Shown here: positions 15,081 through 23,853 of the stretch, in pieces
Position numbering within the stretch: the stretch's first letter is position 1
Layout of the letters: each line of letters starts with the position of its first letter
NCBI GenBank assembly: GCA_001001285.1
Contig: LCKG01000005.1
Location: forward strand, 1-32,785
Source of the DNA: Parcubacteria group bacterium GW2011_GWC1_45_13
GTDB lineage: Bacteria; Patescibacteriota; Minisyncoccia; UBA11713; 2-01-FULL-45-33
Reading direction: 5' to 3'
Length of the DNA stretch: 32,785 nt
The notes under the pieces: model-generated
Seen by the model: only the letters and a program-made list of their open reading frames with translations
What the model was told of the DNA's origin: nothing
Database searches by the model: none
Translations under genes and position numbers: made by a program

Positions 15081-16628
15081 ATGGCTTTTTCAATCTTGAT
15101 AAAAAACGGAACTATTTTGGACGGCACTGGAGGCGAGCCCTACGTCGCTGATTTGGGGATTTCCGTCAATCGTGTGGAAAAAATAGGAAATTTATCTGAT
15201 GAGAACGCCGACCAAATTATTGACGCCACTAATCTTTACGTTACTCCCGGTTTTATAGATATTACGAACCACTCCGATGTTTACGGGACGCTTTTTTCCG
15301 TGCCTTCTCAAGAAAGCCTCTTAAGGCAGGGGGTAACGACTATCTTAGTCGGAAACTGCGGAGAATCTTTGGCGCCGGTTTCTCGGCGCGAATCTTTGAC
15401 AGAGCTTGAACGCTGGACTACCGGTTTTTCCGTGCCGATAAATTGGAATTCTGTCTCGGAATATTACGACAATATTGAAAATCTAGGCGCGGGACTGAAT
15501 GTAGCCACTTTAGTGGGACAGGAAACTTTAAAAAGAAACGCCCAAACTTTGGAAGAGAAGATCTTTTTGCTTGATGGCGCGATGCAAAACGGCGCTTGGG
15601 GGCTCTCCAGCAATTTTTCTTTTGCCGGGCGGAGCTCGGCCGCGGATGAGGAAATTTTAGCTTTACTCAAAGTTGTAAAAAAATACGGCGGGCTTTATAA
15701 ACTTCATTTGAAAGACGAAGGCAAAAATTTTTTGCCGTCAATCTCGGCGGCTGTTTCCTTGGCTAGAGCCAGCGGCGCGCGCACGGTTGTTTCGCACCTT
15801 AAAGCAATTGGCCGGGACGCTTGGAAAGATTTTGGAAACGCTTTAAAAATTTTAAAACAAGCCCAAAGCGACGGGATTGATATAACTTTTGACGTATTTC
15901 CGTATCTCCGGACCGGCTCCGTGCTGGTTTCGTTTTTGCCTTCATGGGCGAGAGTCGGAACGAACGAAGAAATTTTAAAGAGGATTTCGGATAAAGAGAT
16001 TTCCAAACAAATAGTCAGTGAATTAAAAAGCGCGACTTTGCACGCGGATAGAATTTTAATCGCTTCGGCTTTTAAAGATAAAGGTTTGGTGGGGAAAACT
16101 TTGGAAGAAATGTCGAAACGCGCCGGTATGCCGGCTGAAGAATTGATTTTGGAAATTTTAAGAATCAATGAACTCAATGTTTCCGTGTTCGGGAAAACTT
16201 TAAGCGGCCGGAATCTTTTAAGAGCTGTGGCCGAACCGAGTAGCATGATGTCCAGCGATGGCGCTGGTTACGATATTGATTTCAAGCGCTTTGGAGATTT
16301 GGTGCATCCGCGTTCTTTCGGCGCCTTCCCGCGATTTTTTAGCGTAATTTCGCAAAACGCAAAAATTTCCTTATCCCAAGCTATTGCCAAAATGACTTAT
16401 TTACCGGCTAAGGTTTTGGGCCTAAAAGACCGCGGAGCGCTTAAACCGAAAAATATTGCCGACATAGCCATTTTTCATCCGGAAGCATTTAAAGACCAAG
16501 CGACTTATGGCAATCCTTACCGCTACGCCTCGGGACTGCGTTTTTTAATTATCTCGGGGAATTTGGCGGTTTCTGAAAGCGAGCTTGCCGCAAAAAGATA
16601 CGGTTTAGTTTTAAAAAAAAGATATTGA
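15081..16628 (+). CDS. N-acyl-D-amino-acid deacylase family amidohydrolase
   Basis: LIKNGTILDGTGGEPYVADLGI, TPGFIDITNHSD, LVGNCG, HLKAIG, HPRSFGAFPRFF motifs. Confidence 0.85.
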   Translation: MAFSILIKNGTILDGTGGEPYVADLGISVNRVEKIGNLSDENADQIIDATNLYVTPGFIDITNHSDVYGTLFSVPSQESLLRQGVTTILVGNCGESLAPVSRRESLTELERWTTGFSVPINWNSVSEYYDNIENLGAGLNVATLVGQETLKRNAQTLEEKIFLLDGAMQNGAWGLSSNFSFAGRSSAADEEILALLKVVKKYGGLYKLHLKDEGKNFLPSISAAVSLARASGARTVVSHLKAIGRDAWKDFGNALKILKQAQSDGIDITFDVFPYLRTGSVLVSFLPSWARVGTNEEILKRISDKEISKQIVSELKSATLHADRILIASAFKDKGLVGKTLEEMSKRAGMPAEELILEILRINELNVSVFGKTLSGRNLLRAVAEPSSMMSSDGAGYDIDFKRFGDLVHPRSFGAFPRFFSVISQNAKISLSQAIAKMTYLPAKVLGLKDRGALKPKNIADIAIFHPEAFKDQATYGNPYRYASGLRFLIISGNLAVSESELAAKRYGLVLKKRY

Positions 16629-16629
16629 T

Positions 16630-17727
16630 ATGAGCAAAACCAGCAGTTATGACAGCGTTTTTTTTACTCTTTCTATACTGCTTTTGATTTTTGGCCTTTT
16701 TATACTTGCTTCGGCGTCTTTGGGGATTTCAGTTTCGCAATTTGGATACCCATATTATTATTTTCTGCATCAAATAATTTTCGGGATATTGCCCGGACTG
16801 ATTTTACTATACGTAACTTACCGCGTGCCTTATGTTTTATGGAGAACTTATGCTCTGCCTATTTTACTTCTCGCTCTTTTTTTAATGTTTTTGGTTCTTG
16901 TGCCGGGCATAGGCATTTATTATGGAGGCGCCAGACGTTGGATCGCGCTCGGGTCCGTTACTTTTCAACCGGCTGAATTTTTGAAGTTTGCTTACGTGGC
17001 GTATCTTTCAGCTTGGTTGGAATCTAAAGCAAAAGCTATTGGCTCTTTTAAATTCGGATTTTTGCCTTTTTTAATTATGAGCGCTTTTATCGCTTCTTTT
17101 TTAGTGTTGCAGCCTGACATCGGAACTCTAGGCGTGCTTTTGATTTCCGTCTTGGCGTTGTTTTTTTTAAGCGGAGGAAATTTTAAACAAATGGCTTTGC
17201 TTTCCGTAATCGGCTTAGTTATTATAAGTATACTCATAGCGATCGCGCCGTATAGACTGGATCGTTTGAAAGTTTTTTTAAATTCATCCCACGATCCGCA
17301 GGGCAAGGGCTACCAAATTAATCAAGCCCTGATCGCCGTGGGTTCAGGCGGTTTTTGGGGAAGAGGTTTCGGGTTGTCCCGCCAAAAATTCAGTTACTTG
17401 CCGGAGCCAATAGGGGATTCTATTTTTGCTGTGGCCGCTGAAGAAATTGGCTTTGTGGGCGGAATTTTATTGCTTGTTCTTTTCCTTTTATTTTTTTTGA
17501 GAGGAATTTGGGTAACGCGCCAAGCGCCAGATTTATTTGGGAAGCTCTTGGGCGCTGGAATTTTATTTTTAATTATGTTTCAAGCGTTAATCAATATTTC
17601 GGCCATAGTAGGGCTACTGCCGCTTACAGGGATTCCTTTACCTTTTGTAAGTTACGGAGGCACAGCTTCGGCTATTACCTTAGCTGAGGTGGGCATTATT
17701 CTTAATATTTCCAAAAAAAGACCATGA
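16630..17727 (+). CDS. FtsW/RodA/SpoVE family SEDS protein
   Basis: GARRWIALGSVTFQPAEFLK, GRGFGLSRQKFSYLPEPIGDSIFAVAAEEIGFVGG, LPLTGIPLPFVSYGGTA. Confidence 0.93.
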   Translation: MSKTSSYDSVFFTLSILLLIFGLFILASASLGISVSQFGYPYYYFLHQIIFGILPGLILLYVTYRVPYVLWRTYALPILLLALFLMFLVLVPGIGIYYGGARRWIALGSVTFQPAEFLKFAYVAYLSAWLESKAKAIGSFKFGFLPFLIMSAFIASFLVLQPDIGTLGVLLISVLALFFLSGGNFKQMALLSVIGLVIISILIAIAPYRLDRLKVFLNSSHDPQGKGYQINQALIAVGSGGFWGRGFGLSRQKFSYLPEPIGDSIFAVAAEEIGFVGGILLLVLFLLFFLRGIWVTRQAPDLFGKLLGAGILFLIMFQALINISAIVGLLPLTGIPLPFVSYGGTASAITLAEVGIILNISKKRP

Positions 17728-18845
17728 AAATTGTTCTTACGGGCGGAGGCACGGGTGGGCATTTTTATCCCTTGATCGCGGTCGCGAGGTCTCTTAAAAA
17801 AGAAGCCGAGGCGGCAAATATTGCGCGACTTGAACTTTTTTTTATTTCGGACGACCCTTTGGACAGAGAGCTTTTAATCCGTGAAAATATTAAGTTCATA
17901 AAAATTCCTGCTGGCAAAATGAGGAGGTATTTTTCTTTAAGATATTTGCCGGATACTTTAAAAACCATTTTTGGAATTATCCGGGCTTTTTGGTGGATTT
18001 ATCTTATGATGCCGGACATTATTTTTTCAAAAGGCGGCTATGCCAGTTTCCCGATACTGCTTGCGGCGCGCGTTTTGAAAATTCCGGTTATCATTCACGA
18101 ATCCGACATTGTGCCTGGGCTGGTTAATCAATGGGCCGGCAAGTGGGCTGACCGTATCGCGCTTTCCTTTGTCGAATCAGCGAATTATTTTAAAAACAAA
18201 AACAGCGCTGTTGTTGGAAACCCGATTCGCTTGCAGATTATTGGTGGAAATGTCAAAGAAGCCATAGAATATTTCAAATTGGAAGATAATTCGCCGGTCA
18301 TTTTGGTTTTGGGAGGCTCTCAAGGGTCGGAGCGCATCAATGAAACTATTTTAGCTATGCTGGACCAGGTCGTGAGACAATACCAAATTATCCATCAGGT
18401 TGGTAAAAATAATTTGGCAGATGTCTTGGGTAGAGCCAATGTTATTTTGGCAAAAAGCGAATTTAAAACCAGATATCATCCTTACGGATTTTTAGATGAA
18501 GGCGAGTTAAGGGACGCTTCGCGCGCCGCTTCTTTGATAGTCTCCCGCTCTTCCTCGGCGATTTTTGAAATAGCAGCCTGGGGGGTTCCTGCGATTTTAA
18601 TTCCACTACCAACCGCTGCGCAAAACCATCAGCGGGAAAACGCTTATGCTTATGCTAGGTTCGGCGCTTGCGCGATAATAGAAGAAACTAATCTTACGCC
18701 TCATCTCTTACTTGCGGAAATTGATAAAATTTTGAACGACCAGGTCAAGCTGGCGCGCATGAAGCTGGCCACGCAAGGATTTGCCCGTTTGGACGCCGCC
18801 GAAAAAATCGCCAAAGAAATTATTAAATTGGGCGTTCATGAATAG
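17724..18845 (+). CDS. murG: UDP-N-acetylglucosamine transferase MurG
   Basis: LTGGGTGGHFYPLIAVA, IHESDIVPGLVNQ, LGGSQGSERIN motifs. Confidence 0.95.
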   Translation: MKIVLTGGGTGGHFYPLIAVARSLKKEAEAANIARLELFFISDDPLDRELLIRENIKFIKIPAGKMRRYFSLRYLPDTLKTIFGIIRAFWWIYLMMPDIIFSKGGYASFPILLAARVLKIPVIIHESDIVPGLVNQWAGKWADRIALSFVESANYFKNKNSAVVGNPIRLQIIGGNVKEAIEYFKLEDNSPVILVLGGSQGSERINETILAMLDQVVRQYQIIHQVGKNNLADVLGRANVILAKSEFKTRYHPYGFLDEGELRDASRAASLIVSRSSSAIFEIAAWGVPAILIPLPTAAQNHQRENAYAYARFGACAIIEETNLTPHLLLAEIDKILNDQVKLARMKLATQGFARLDAAEKIAKEIIKLGVHE

Positions 18846-18964
18846 CAAATAGTATGGTGTATGAAAAAACCGATCGGTCAAAATATACACTATGATTTTT
18901 GCCATTGGGAAAATATAATGAAAGAGGTGGTAGCGGAGTTTAAAATTATTATATTGTTAAAAAA

Positions 18965-20266
18965 ATGTCAAATATACACATAAGAACCAGATTTGCGCCG
19001 AGCCCGACAGGTTTTTTGCATATTGGGGGGTTGCGCACCGCTTTGTATAACTATCTTTTTGCGAAGCAAAACGGGGGGCAGTTTATTTTGCGCATAGAGG
19101 ATACCGACCGCGCCCGTTTTATGGAAGGCGCCGAAGAAAATATTATTGAAACCTTGCGGACTTTCGGCTTGGATTTTGACGAGGGGCCGGTTCGGCAATC
19201 GGAACATTTGGAAAAATACAAAGAGCGCGCCGAGGAATTAATTCAAAAAAGAGCGGCTTATGAAGACGCCGGAGCAGTCCGTTTTAAAATGCCCAGAGAC
19301 GGCGTGACCCATTTTACAGATATTATCCACGGCGAGATTCAAATAGAAAATAAAACGCAGGAAGATTTTATTATTTTAAAATCGGACGGCTTCCCTACTT
19401 ATAATCTCGCCCATTTGGTTGACGACCATGACATGGCAATCACGCATGTTATCAGGGGTGACGAGTTTATCTCTTCAATGCCGAAATACGCCGCGTTGCA
19501 TAATGCGTTCGGCTGGGATCTACCCCAATATGCTCATCTTCCGCTTCTTTTAAATAAAAACCGGGCTAAGCTCTCTAAAAGAGAAGGGGAGATCGCAGTT
19601 TACGATTTTTTAGATAAGGGTTATCTCAAGGAGGCGGTTTTAAATTTTGTTGCGCTTTTGGGTTGGCATCCAAAAACCGATCAGGAAATTTTTTCATTGG
19701 AAGATTTAATTAAAGAATTTAAACTGGAGGACGTCCAAAAAGCCGGGGCGATTTTTGACGCGGCGAAATTGGATTGGGTGAACAGCGAATACATCCGCCA
19801 AAAATCGCCTCGGGAGATTTTGATGTATCTTATGGACGTCGGACGTCCACTTGGACGTCCGACGTCCAAGTCCGAGTATTTAGAAAAAATTATCGCATTA
19901 GAACAGCCGCGGCTAAAAAAACTTTCCGAATTGCCGGAGCGCGCCGATTATTTTTTTAAGGAGCCGGAATATAATGCCGTTTTATTGAAATGGAAAAAAA
20001 TGTCGGACGAAGAAATAAAAAAATCGCTAGAAACTTCAAAGCAAATTTTAGAACAAATAAACGGCAAAGATTTTAGTAAAGAAAATCTGGAAAAAATATT
20101 TTTAGACAAAGCCGAAGATTTTAAGGATAGGGGAGAACTATTGTGGCCGCTCCGCGTCGCGCTCACCGGTCGCAAAACCTCCCCGGGCCCGTTTGAGATT
20201 ATGGAGATTTTGGAAAAAGAAAAATCAATTTCGCGGGTTCAAAACGCGATAAATGTGATAAAATAA
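18965..20266 (+). CDS. gltX: glutamyl-tRNA synthetase (with in-frame palindromic insert)
   Basis: RFAPSPTGFLHIGGLRTALYNYLFA (HIGH-like), KLSKREG (KMSKS-like), RIEDTDRARF. Confidence 0.95.
   Translation: MSNIHIRTRFAPSPTGFLHIGGLRTALYNYLFAKQNGGQFILRIEDTDRARFMEGAEENIIETLRTFGLDFDEGPVRQSEHLEKYKERAEELIQKRAAYEDAGAVRFKMPRDGVTHFTDIIHGEIQIENKTQEDFIILKSDGFPTYNLAHLVDDHDMAITHVIRGDEFISSMPKYAALHNAFGWDLPQYAHLPLLLNKNRAKLSKREGEIAVYDFLDKGYLKEAVLNFVALLGWHPKTDQEIFSLEDLIKEFKLEDVQKAGAIFDAAKLDWVNSEYIRQKSPREILMYLMDVGRPLGRPTSKSEYLEKIIALEQPRLKKLSELPERADYFFKEPEYNAVLLKWKKMSDEEIKKSLETSKQILEQINGKDFSKENLEKIFLDKAEDFKDRGELLWPLRVALTGRKTSPGPFEIMEILEKEKSISRVQNAINVIK
19834..19867. repeat. perfect 15-bp inverted repeat with 4-nt spacer inside gltX
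   Basis: GGACGTCGGACGTCC-actt-GGACGTCCGACGTCC; encodes DVGRPLGRPTS in frame. Confidence 0.95.
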
Positions 20267-20270
20267 TGTT

Positions 20271-21533
20271 GTGAAGCCGATTTATAAAATCGCTTTAATG
20301 GTTACGCTTTTGGCGCTAATTTTCTATTTTCCCGCCTTGCTGTCGGGCAGGCCTGTTTTGGCGGACACGGGAGACCTTCAGCAACAAATAGACGCCAAAA
20401 ATCAGGAAATCCAGAAACTAGAAGCGGAAATCGGGCAATATCAGGCAAGCATTGACGAAGCCGAATCTATGGCTAAAACTTTAAGCGGCGAAATCAAGCG
20501 CCTGGATACGGAAGTAAAGAAGCTTAATGCCCAAATAATTTTAACCCAGAAGCGTATCGCCAAAAAAGAGCTGGAGATTAAGGAATTGGGAGTGGATATT
20601 TCAAATACGCAGGATTCCATAAAAAACAGGCAAGAAAATCTGGCAAAAATATTAGACGGGCTTCGAAAAACGGAAAACGAAGACATGCTTGAAACATTTT
20701 TGAAATACGACTCTTTGTCGGGTTTTTTTGACGAGCTTGAAAAAATAAGAAATCTGGATATGAGCGTCCGCCAAAATTATGAAGAATTAAAAATTCTGAA
20801 AGTTGATTTGGAAGACAGGAAAAAGAAAGCCGAAGCGGCGCGCAGAGATTTAAAAAATCTGCAAAATGACCTTATAAACCAGCGCGAAATCCAAAAAGAC
20901 GCCAAAGCGGAAAAAACCAGTCTGCTGTCGGCCACCAAAAATCAGGAAGCGCTTTACCAGAAATTGCTCAAAGAGCGCGAAAAACGCCGCGCGGAAATTT
21001 ATGATGAAATCCGGCTCATTGAAAACGATTTAAAAAAGCAGATAGATTTCGGCACCTTGCCATCCTTCGGAAGGGGAATCTTGCTTAACCCAATTGATGG
21101 GGGAGTGCTCACCCAGGGCTTCGGGCTGAACAGTTTTTCGCGCTTCACAGATGTTTACGGAGGCAACGGCCATAATGGAATTGACCTCCGCGCCCAAGTG
21201 GGGGCTCCGGTGCGTGCCGCCGAAGGAGGCATTGTAAAAGCCACAGGCAACACAGACTACATTTGTCCCAGGGGTTCCTACGGCAGATGGGTTTTAATTG
21301 AACACCCCAACAAATTGGCCACGCTTTACGCCCATCTTTCTTTGGTGCGCGTGAGCCCTCGCCAAGAAATTGCGCGCGGCGACGTAATAGGTTATAGTGG
21401 AAATACCGGTTATACCACTGGCCCGCACCTTCATTTTACGGTTTATGACTCTAGGACAGTGAAATTACGCCAAAGCCGTGTTTGCGGAATTTTGCCTTAC
21501 GGAGGGTATCTTAATCCGTTAAATTATTTATAA
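20271..21533 (+). CDS. coiled-coil M23 (LytM-type) peptidase, EnvC/NlpD-like
   Basis: Signal peptide, long coiled coil, C-terminal GHNGIDLRAQVGAPVRAAEGG...GPHLHFTVYD. Confidence 0.9.
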   Translation: MKPIYKIALMVTLLALIFYFPALLSGRPVLADTGDLQQQIDAKNQEIQKLEAEIGQYQASIDEAESMAKTLSGEIKRLDTEVKKLNAQIILTQKRIAKKELEIKELGVDISNTQDSIKNRQENLAKILDGLRKTENEDMLETFLKYDSLSGFFDELEKIRNLDMSVRQNYEELKILKVDLEDRKKKAEAARRDLKNLQNDLINQREIQKDAKAEKTSLLSATKNQEALYQKLLKEREKRRAEIYDEIRLIENDLKKQIDFGTLPSFGRGILLNPIDGGVLTQGFGLNSFSRFTDVYGGNGHNGIDLRAQVGAPVRAAEGGIVKATGNTDYICPRGSYGRWVLIEHPNKLATLYAHLSLVRVSPRQEIARGDVIGYSGNTGYTTGPHLHFTVYDSRTVKLRQSRVCGILPYGGYLNPLNYL

Positions 21534-21543
21534 ATAAAAAATA

Positions 21544-21825
21544 ATGCCGAAACAAAAACAAGGCTTTATCCAATTTATCATAATTTTGATACTTCTGGTG
21601 GTTATTTTAAGTCTTTTAGGGGTTTCTTTAAATTCGCTGTTTTCAAATCCTGTATTGGTAGGCAACTTCGGCTTTTTAGGGACATGGCTTGCGAACATTT
21701 GGCATAATTATTTTTCCACAGTTTTTAATTATTTTTGGGGCATCTGGGTTAATCTGTTTTGGCAGCAGTTCATAGACACCGTGAGGGGGTTTTGGAACGG
21801 GGTCATTTTTTTTAATCCCAGATAA
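21544..21825 (+). CDS. small hydrophobic hypothetical protein
   Basis: 93-aa ORF with a TM helix, following the M23 gene. Confidence 0.55.
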   Translation: MPKQKQGFIQFIIILILLVVILSLLGVSLNSLFSNPVLVGNFGFLGTWLANIWHNYFSTVFNYFWGIWVNLFWQQFIDTVRGFWNGVIFFNPR

Positions 21826-21902
21826 TATAAAACGTCGCAAAATATGCATTGTGCGTCAGTTATTATATTTGAATTTGCCACTTCCCTTGCTAAGCTAGGC
21901 TT

Positions 21903-23075
21903 ATGCGGACTTCATATTCCAATCTAAATACTTTTAAACAGTGCCCGCAAAAATTTAAGTTTCAAATAATTGATAAAATAAAGGCGCCGAGATCTCCAGA
22001 AGCTTTATTTGGAAGTTCGGTACATGAAACGATGAAATTCATGTTTTCGCATGATCCCCTTTTCCCGACTTTAGACGAGATTTTGGGACATTTTTCGGAA
22101 AATTGGAAAGCTGCATTAAATAGAACATCAGGTTTGGCTCAGGAGCTCACTCAAATCTATGAAGAAAGCGGTAGAGGCATGATAAAAAATTTCTATAAAA
22201 ATAATCCGCCGTGGAATTTTTCGGTTGTGGACACGGAATCGCATTTTGAGGTTTTATTGCCGGACGCAAATGGACAAACCCATATCTTGGCCGGCATAAT
22301 TGACCGTGTGGACAAAATCGGAGACGGCGAATATGAAATTATAGATTATAAAACCAGCCGCCGGCTCCCCTCGCAGGAGGCAGTGGACGTTGATTTTCAA
22401 ATGTCGCTTTACCATATGGCGCTCTTGCGACGCTGGCCGGGGACAGACCCCGCGAAAATAAAACTCTCGCTTTATTTTTTAAAGCATAACGAAAAAATTT
22501 CCTCCATGCGCTCAAATGCGGCGTTGGAGGCGACCCGAGAAGCAGTGCTTAAAACTATCCGGGACATTGAGCAAAAAACAATAAAAAACGATTTTCCGCC
22601 AATAGTCTCCAAACTTTGCGATTACTGCCCTTATAAGCGGATTTGCCCCGCTTGGAAGCATTTATACAAAAAAGAAGAGCAAAATTTTGATGAAGCAAAA
22701 TTGCAGGAAGCCCTTAAAGAATATTTTGAGATAAAAGGCGTCGCGTCAAAAAATGAGGCTCGCCTGTCGGAGCTTCAGGGCGTTATTAAATCTTATATGG
22801 AGGCAAATAAGCTAGAACGCGTTTTTGACGAACGCGGATATTATATTTCTAAAAAAATCCAGCAGCGCTTTAAATACGATTTTGATAAAGTGCGCGAAAT
22901 TTTAACTGCCGCGGGGCTTGAAAACGAATGGCAAAAAATACTTGAGGCAGATGAGAAAAAACTAAAACTGATTTTAAAAACCCTCTCCCCCGCCCTCCGC
23001 GCCCAGATTGAGTCGCATAGGGTTTTAGCAAAGGAATTTATCGTCTTGACTTCTTCCACGAAGCCTGTAAAATAA
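21903..23075 (+). CDS. PD-(D/E)XK (RecB-like) nuclease with probable Fe-S cysteines
   Basis: SYSNLNTFKQCPQKFKF, GIIDRVDKIGDGEYEIIDYKTS, LCDYCPYKRICPAW. Confidence 0.85.
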   Translation: MRTSYSNLNTFKQCPQKFKFQIIDKIKAPRSPEALFGSSVHETMKFMFSHDPLFPTLDEILGHFSENWKAALNRTSGLAQELTQIYEESGRGMIKNFYKNNPPWNFSVVDTESHFEVLLPDANGQTHILAGIIDRVDKIGDGEYEIIDYKTSRRLPSQEAVDVDFQMSLYHMALLRRWPGTDPAKIKLSLYFLKHNEKISSMRSNAALEATREAVLKTIRDIEQKTIKNDFPPIVSKLCDYCPYKRICPAWKHLYKKEEQNFDEAKLQEALKEYFEIKGVASKNEARLSELQGVIKSYMEANKLERVFDERGYYISKKIQQRFKYDFDKVREILTAAGLENEWQKILEADEKKLKLILKTLSPALRAQIESHRVLAKEFIVLTSSTKPVK

Positions 23076-23081
23076 CTTAAT

Positions 23082-23354
23082 ATGGCGCATACAAAAGCGG
23101 GAGGGTCGTCACAAAACGCAAGGGATTCGCAGGCTAAATACCTTGGGATTAAGCTTTACGCGGGCGAGAAAGCCAAGCCGGGCGCTATTTTGGTGCGCCA
23201 GCGTGGCACTAAGTTTATTCCCGGAAACGGCGTCAGAATTGGCAAAGACGACACGATTTATGCCATTAAAGAAGGTGTTGTGAAATATGAAACTAAACGG
23301 AAAACCAGATTTGACGGCTCAAAGAAATCGGTCAGCAAAGTTTCAGTGGTTTAG
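23082..23354 (+). CDS. rpmA: ribosomal protein L27
   Basis: MAHTKAGGSSQNARDSQAKYLGIKLYAGEKAKPGAILVRQRGTKFIPGNGV. Confidence 0.97.
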   Translation: MAHTKAGGSSQNARDSQAKYLGIKLYAGEKAKPGAILVRQRGTKFIPGNGVRIGKDDTIYAIKEGVVKYETKRKTRFDGSKKSVSKVSVV

Positions 23355-23355
23355 T

Positions 23356-23853
23356 TTATTCTTTTTCTACTTCAATTTTTATTGTGATACTTTCCCCTGC
23401 CTTGCCGGCAGGCAGGCCTTTTGGGCCCATGATGCGGGCTTCGTAGGCTCCAATGGTTTTTATTGGGGGATCAAAACGTATCATTTTGGGCTCAATATTT
23501 TGTGGGATGTGGAAGTTCAGCTGTTTTAGCGCTTCAATGATTTCTTCTCTGGAAACGGCGGCGTAGAGCCGGCCGTTTTTGTAGGCCTTTTTCTTAATCA
23601 CAATCCTCCCCTGCCCATCCGGCAGGCGGGGTTTAGCTAGGACCGCTTGAAGTGCGTGGAATCCCTCATATTCATGCTCCTTTTGGATTTTTTTACTCTT
23701 TAATTCTTCTTCCGTCCTTTTTATATTTTCCGGCGTGGCCGGGGCGGCTAAATTCCGCAAAATTAAAAAATTTCTGGCATAGCCGTCCGATGTTTCTTTA
23801 ATCTCACCCCTTCTGCCTAATTTAGCTACATCTTTTAATAAAATGATTTTCAT
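23356..23853 (-). CDS. rplI: ribosomal protein L9 (with two in-frame palindromic inserts)
   Basis: MKIILLKDVAKLGRRGEIKETSDGYARNFLI is a typical L9 N-terminus. Internal RLPDGQGR and GLPAGKAGE segments match repeat DNA. Confidence 0.95.
   Translation of the reverse strand: MKIILLKDVAKLGRRGEIKETSDGYARNFLILRNLAAPATPENIKRTEEELKSKKIQKEHEYEGFHALQAVLAKPRLPDGQGRIVIKKKAYKNGRLYAAVSREEIIEALKQLNFHIPQNIEPKMIRFDPPIKTIGAYEARIMGPKGLPAGKAGESITIKIEVEKE
23396..23416. repeat. palindromic repeat CCTGCCTTGCCGGCAGGCAGG inside rplI
   Basis: Matches 28787-28807 (rplU) at 19 of 21 positions; encodes LPAGKAG on the minus strand. Confidence 0.9.
23605..23631. repeat. related GC-rich palindromic repeat inside rplI
   Basis: CCTCCCCTGCCCATCCGGCAGGCGGGG; encodes RLPDGQGR on the minus strand. 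Confidence 0.8.

Noticed and set aside
18921-18938. T-box-like string GAGGTGGTAGCGGAG before gltX
   Set aside because: Only about 120 nt of intergenic space, no stem I/specifier structure, and differs from the GGTGGNACCGCG consensus.
20331-20355. CCCGCCTTGCTGTCGGGCAGGCCTG in the M23 signal peptide as another family A palindrome
   Set aside because: Too degenerate and poorly palindromic to call with confidence.
21903-23075. Cas4-like nuclease possibly linked to a CRISPR system
   Set aside because: No CRISPR array or other cas genes seen; better read as a RecB-like PD-(D/E)XK nuclease.
23287-23529. ORF 23287..23529 crossing the rpmA 3' end and antisense to rplI
   Set aside because: Shadow ORF including the palindromic repeat; no domain support.
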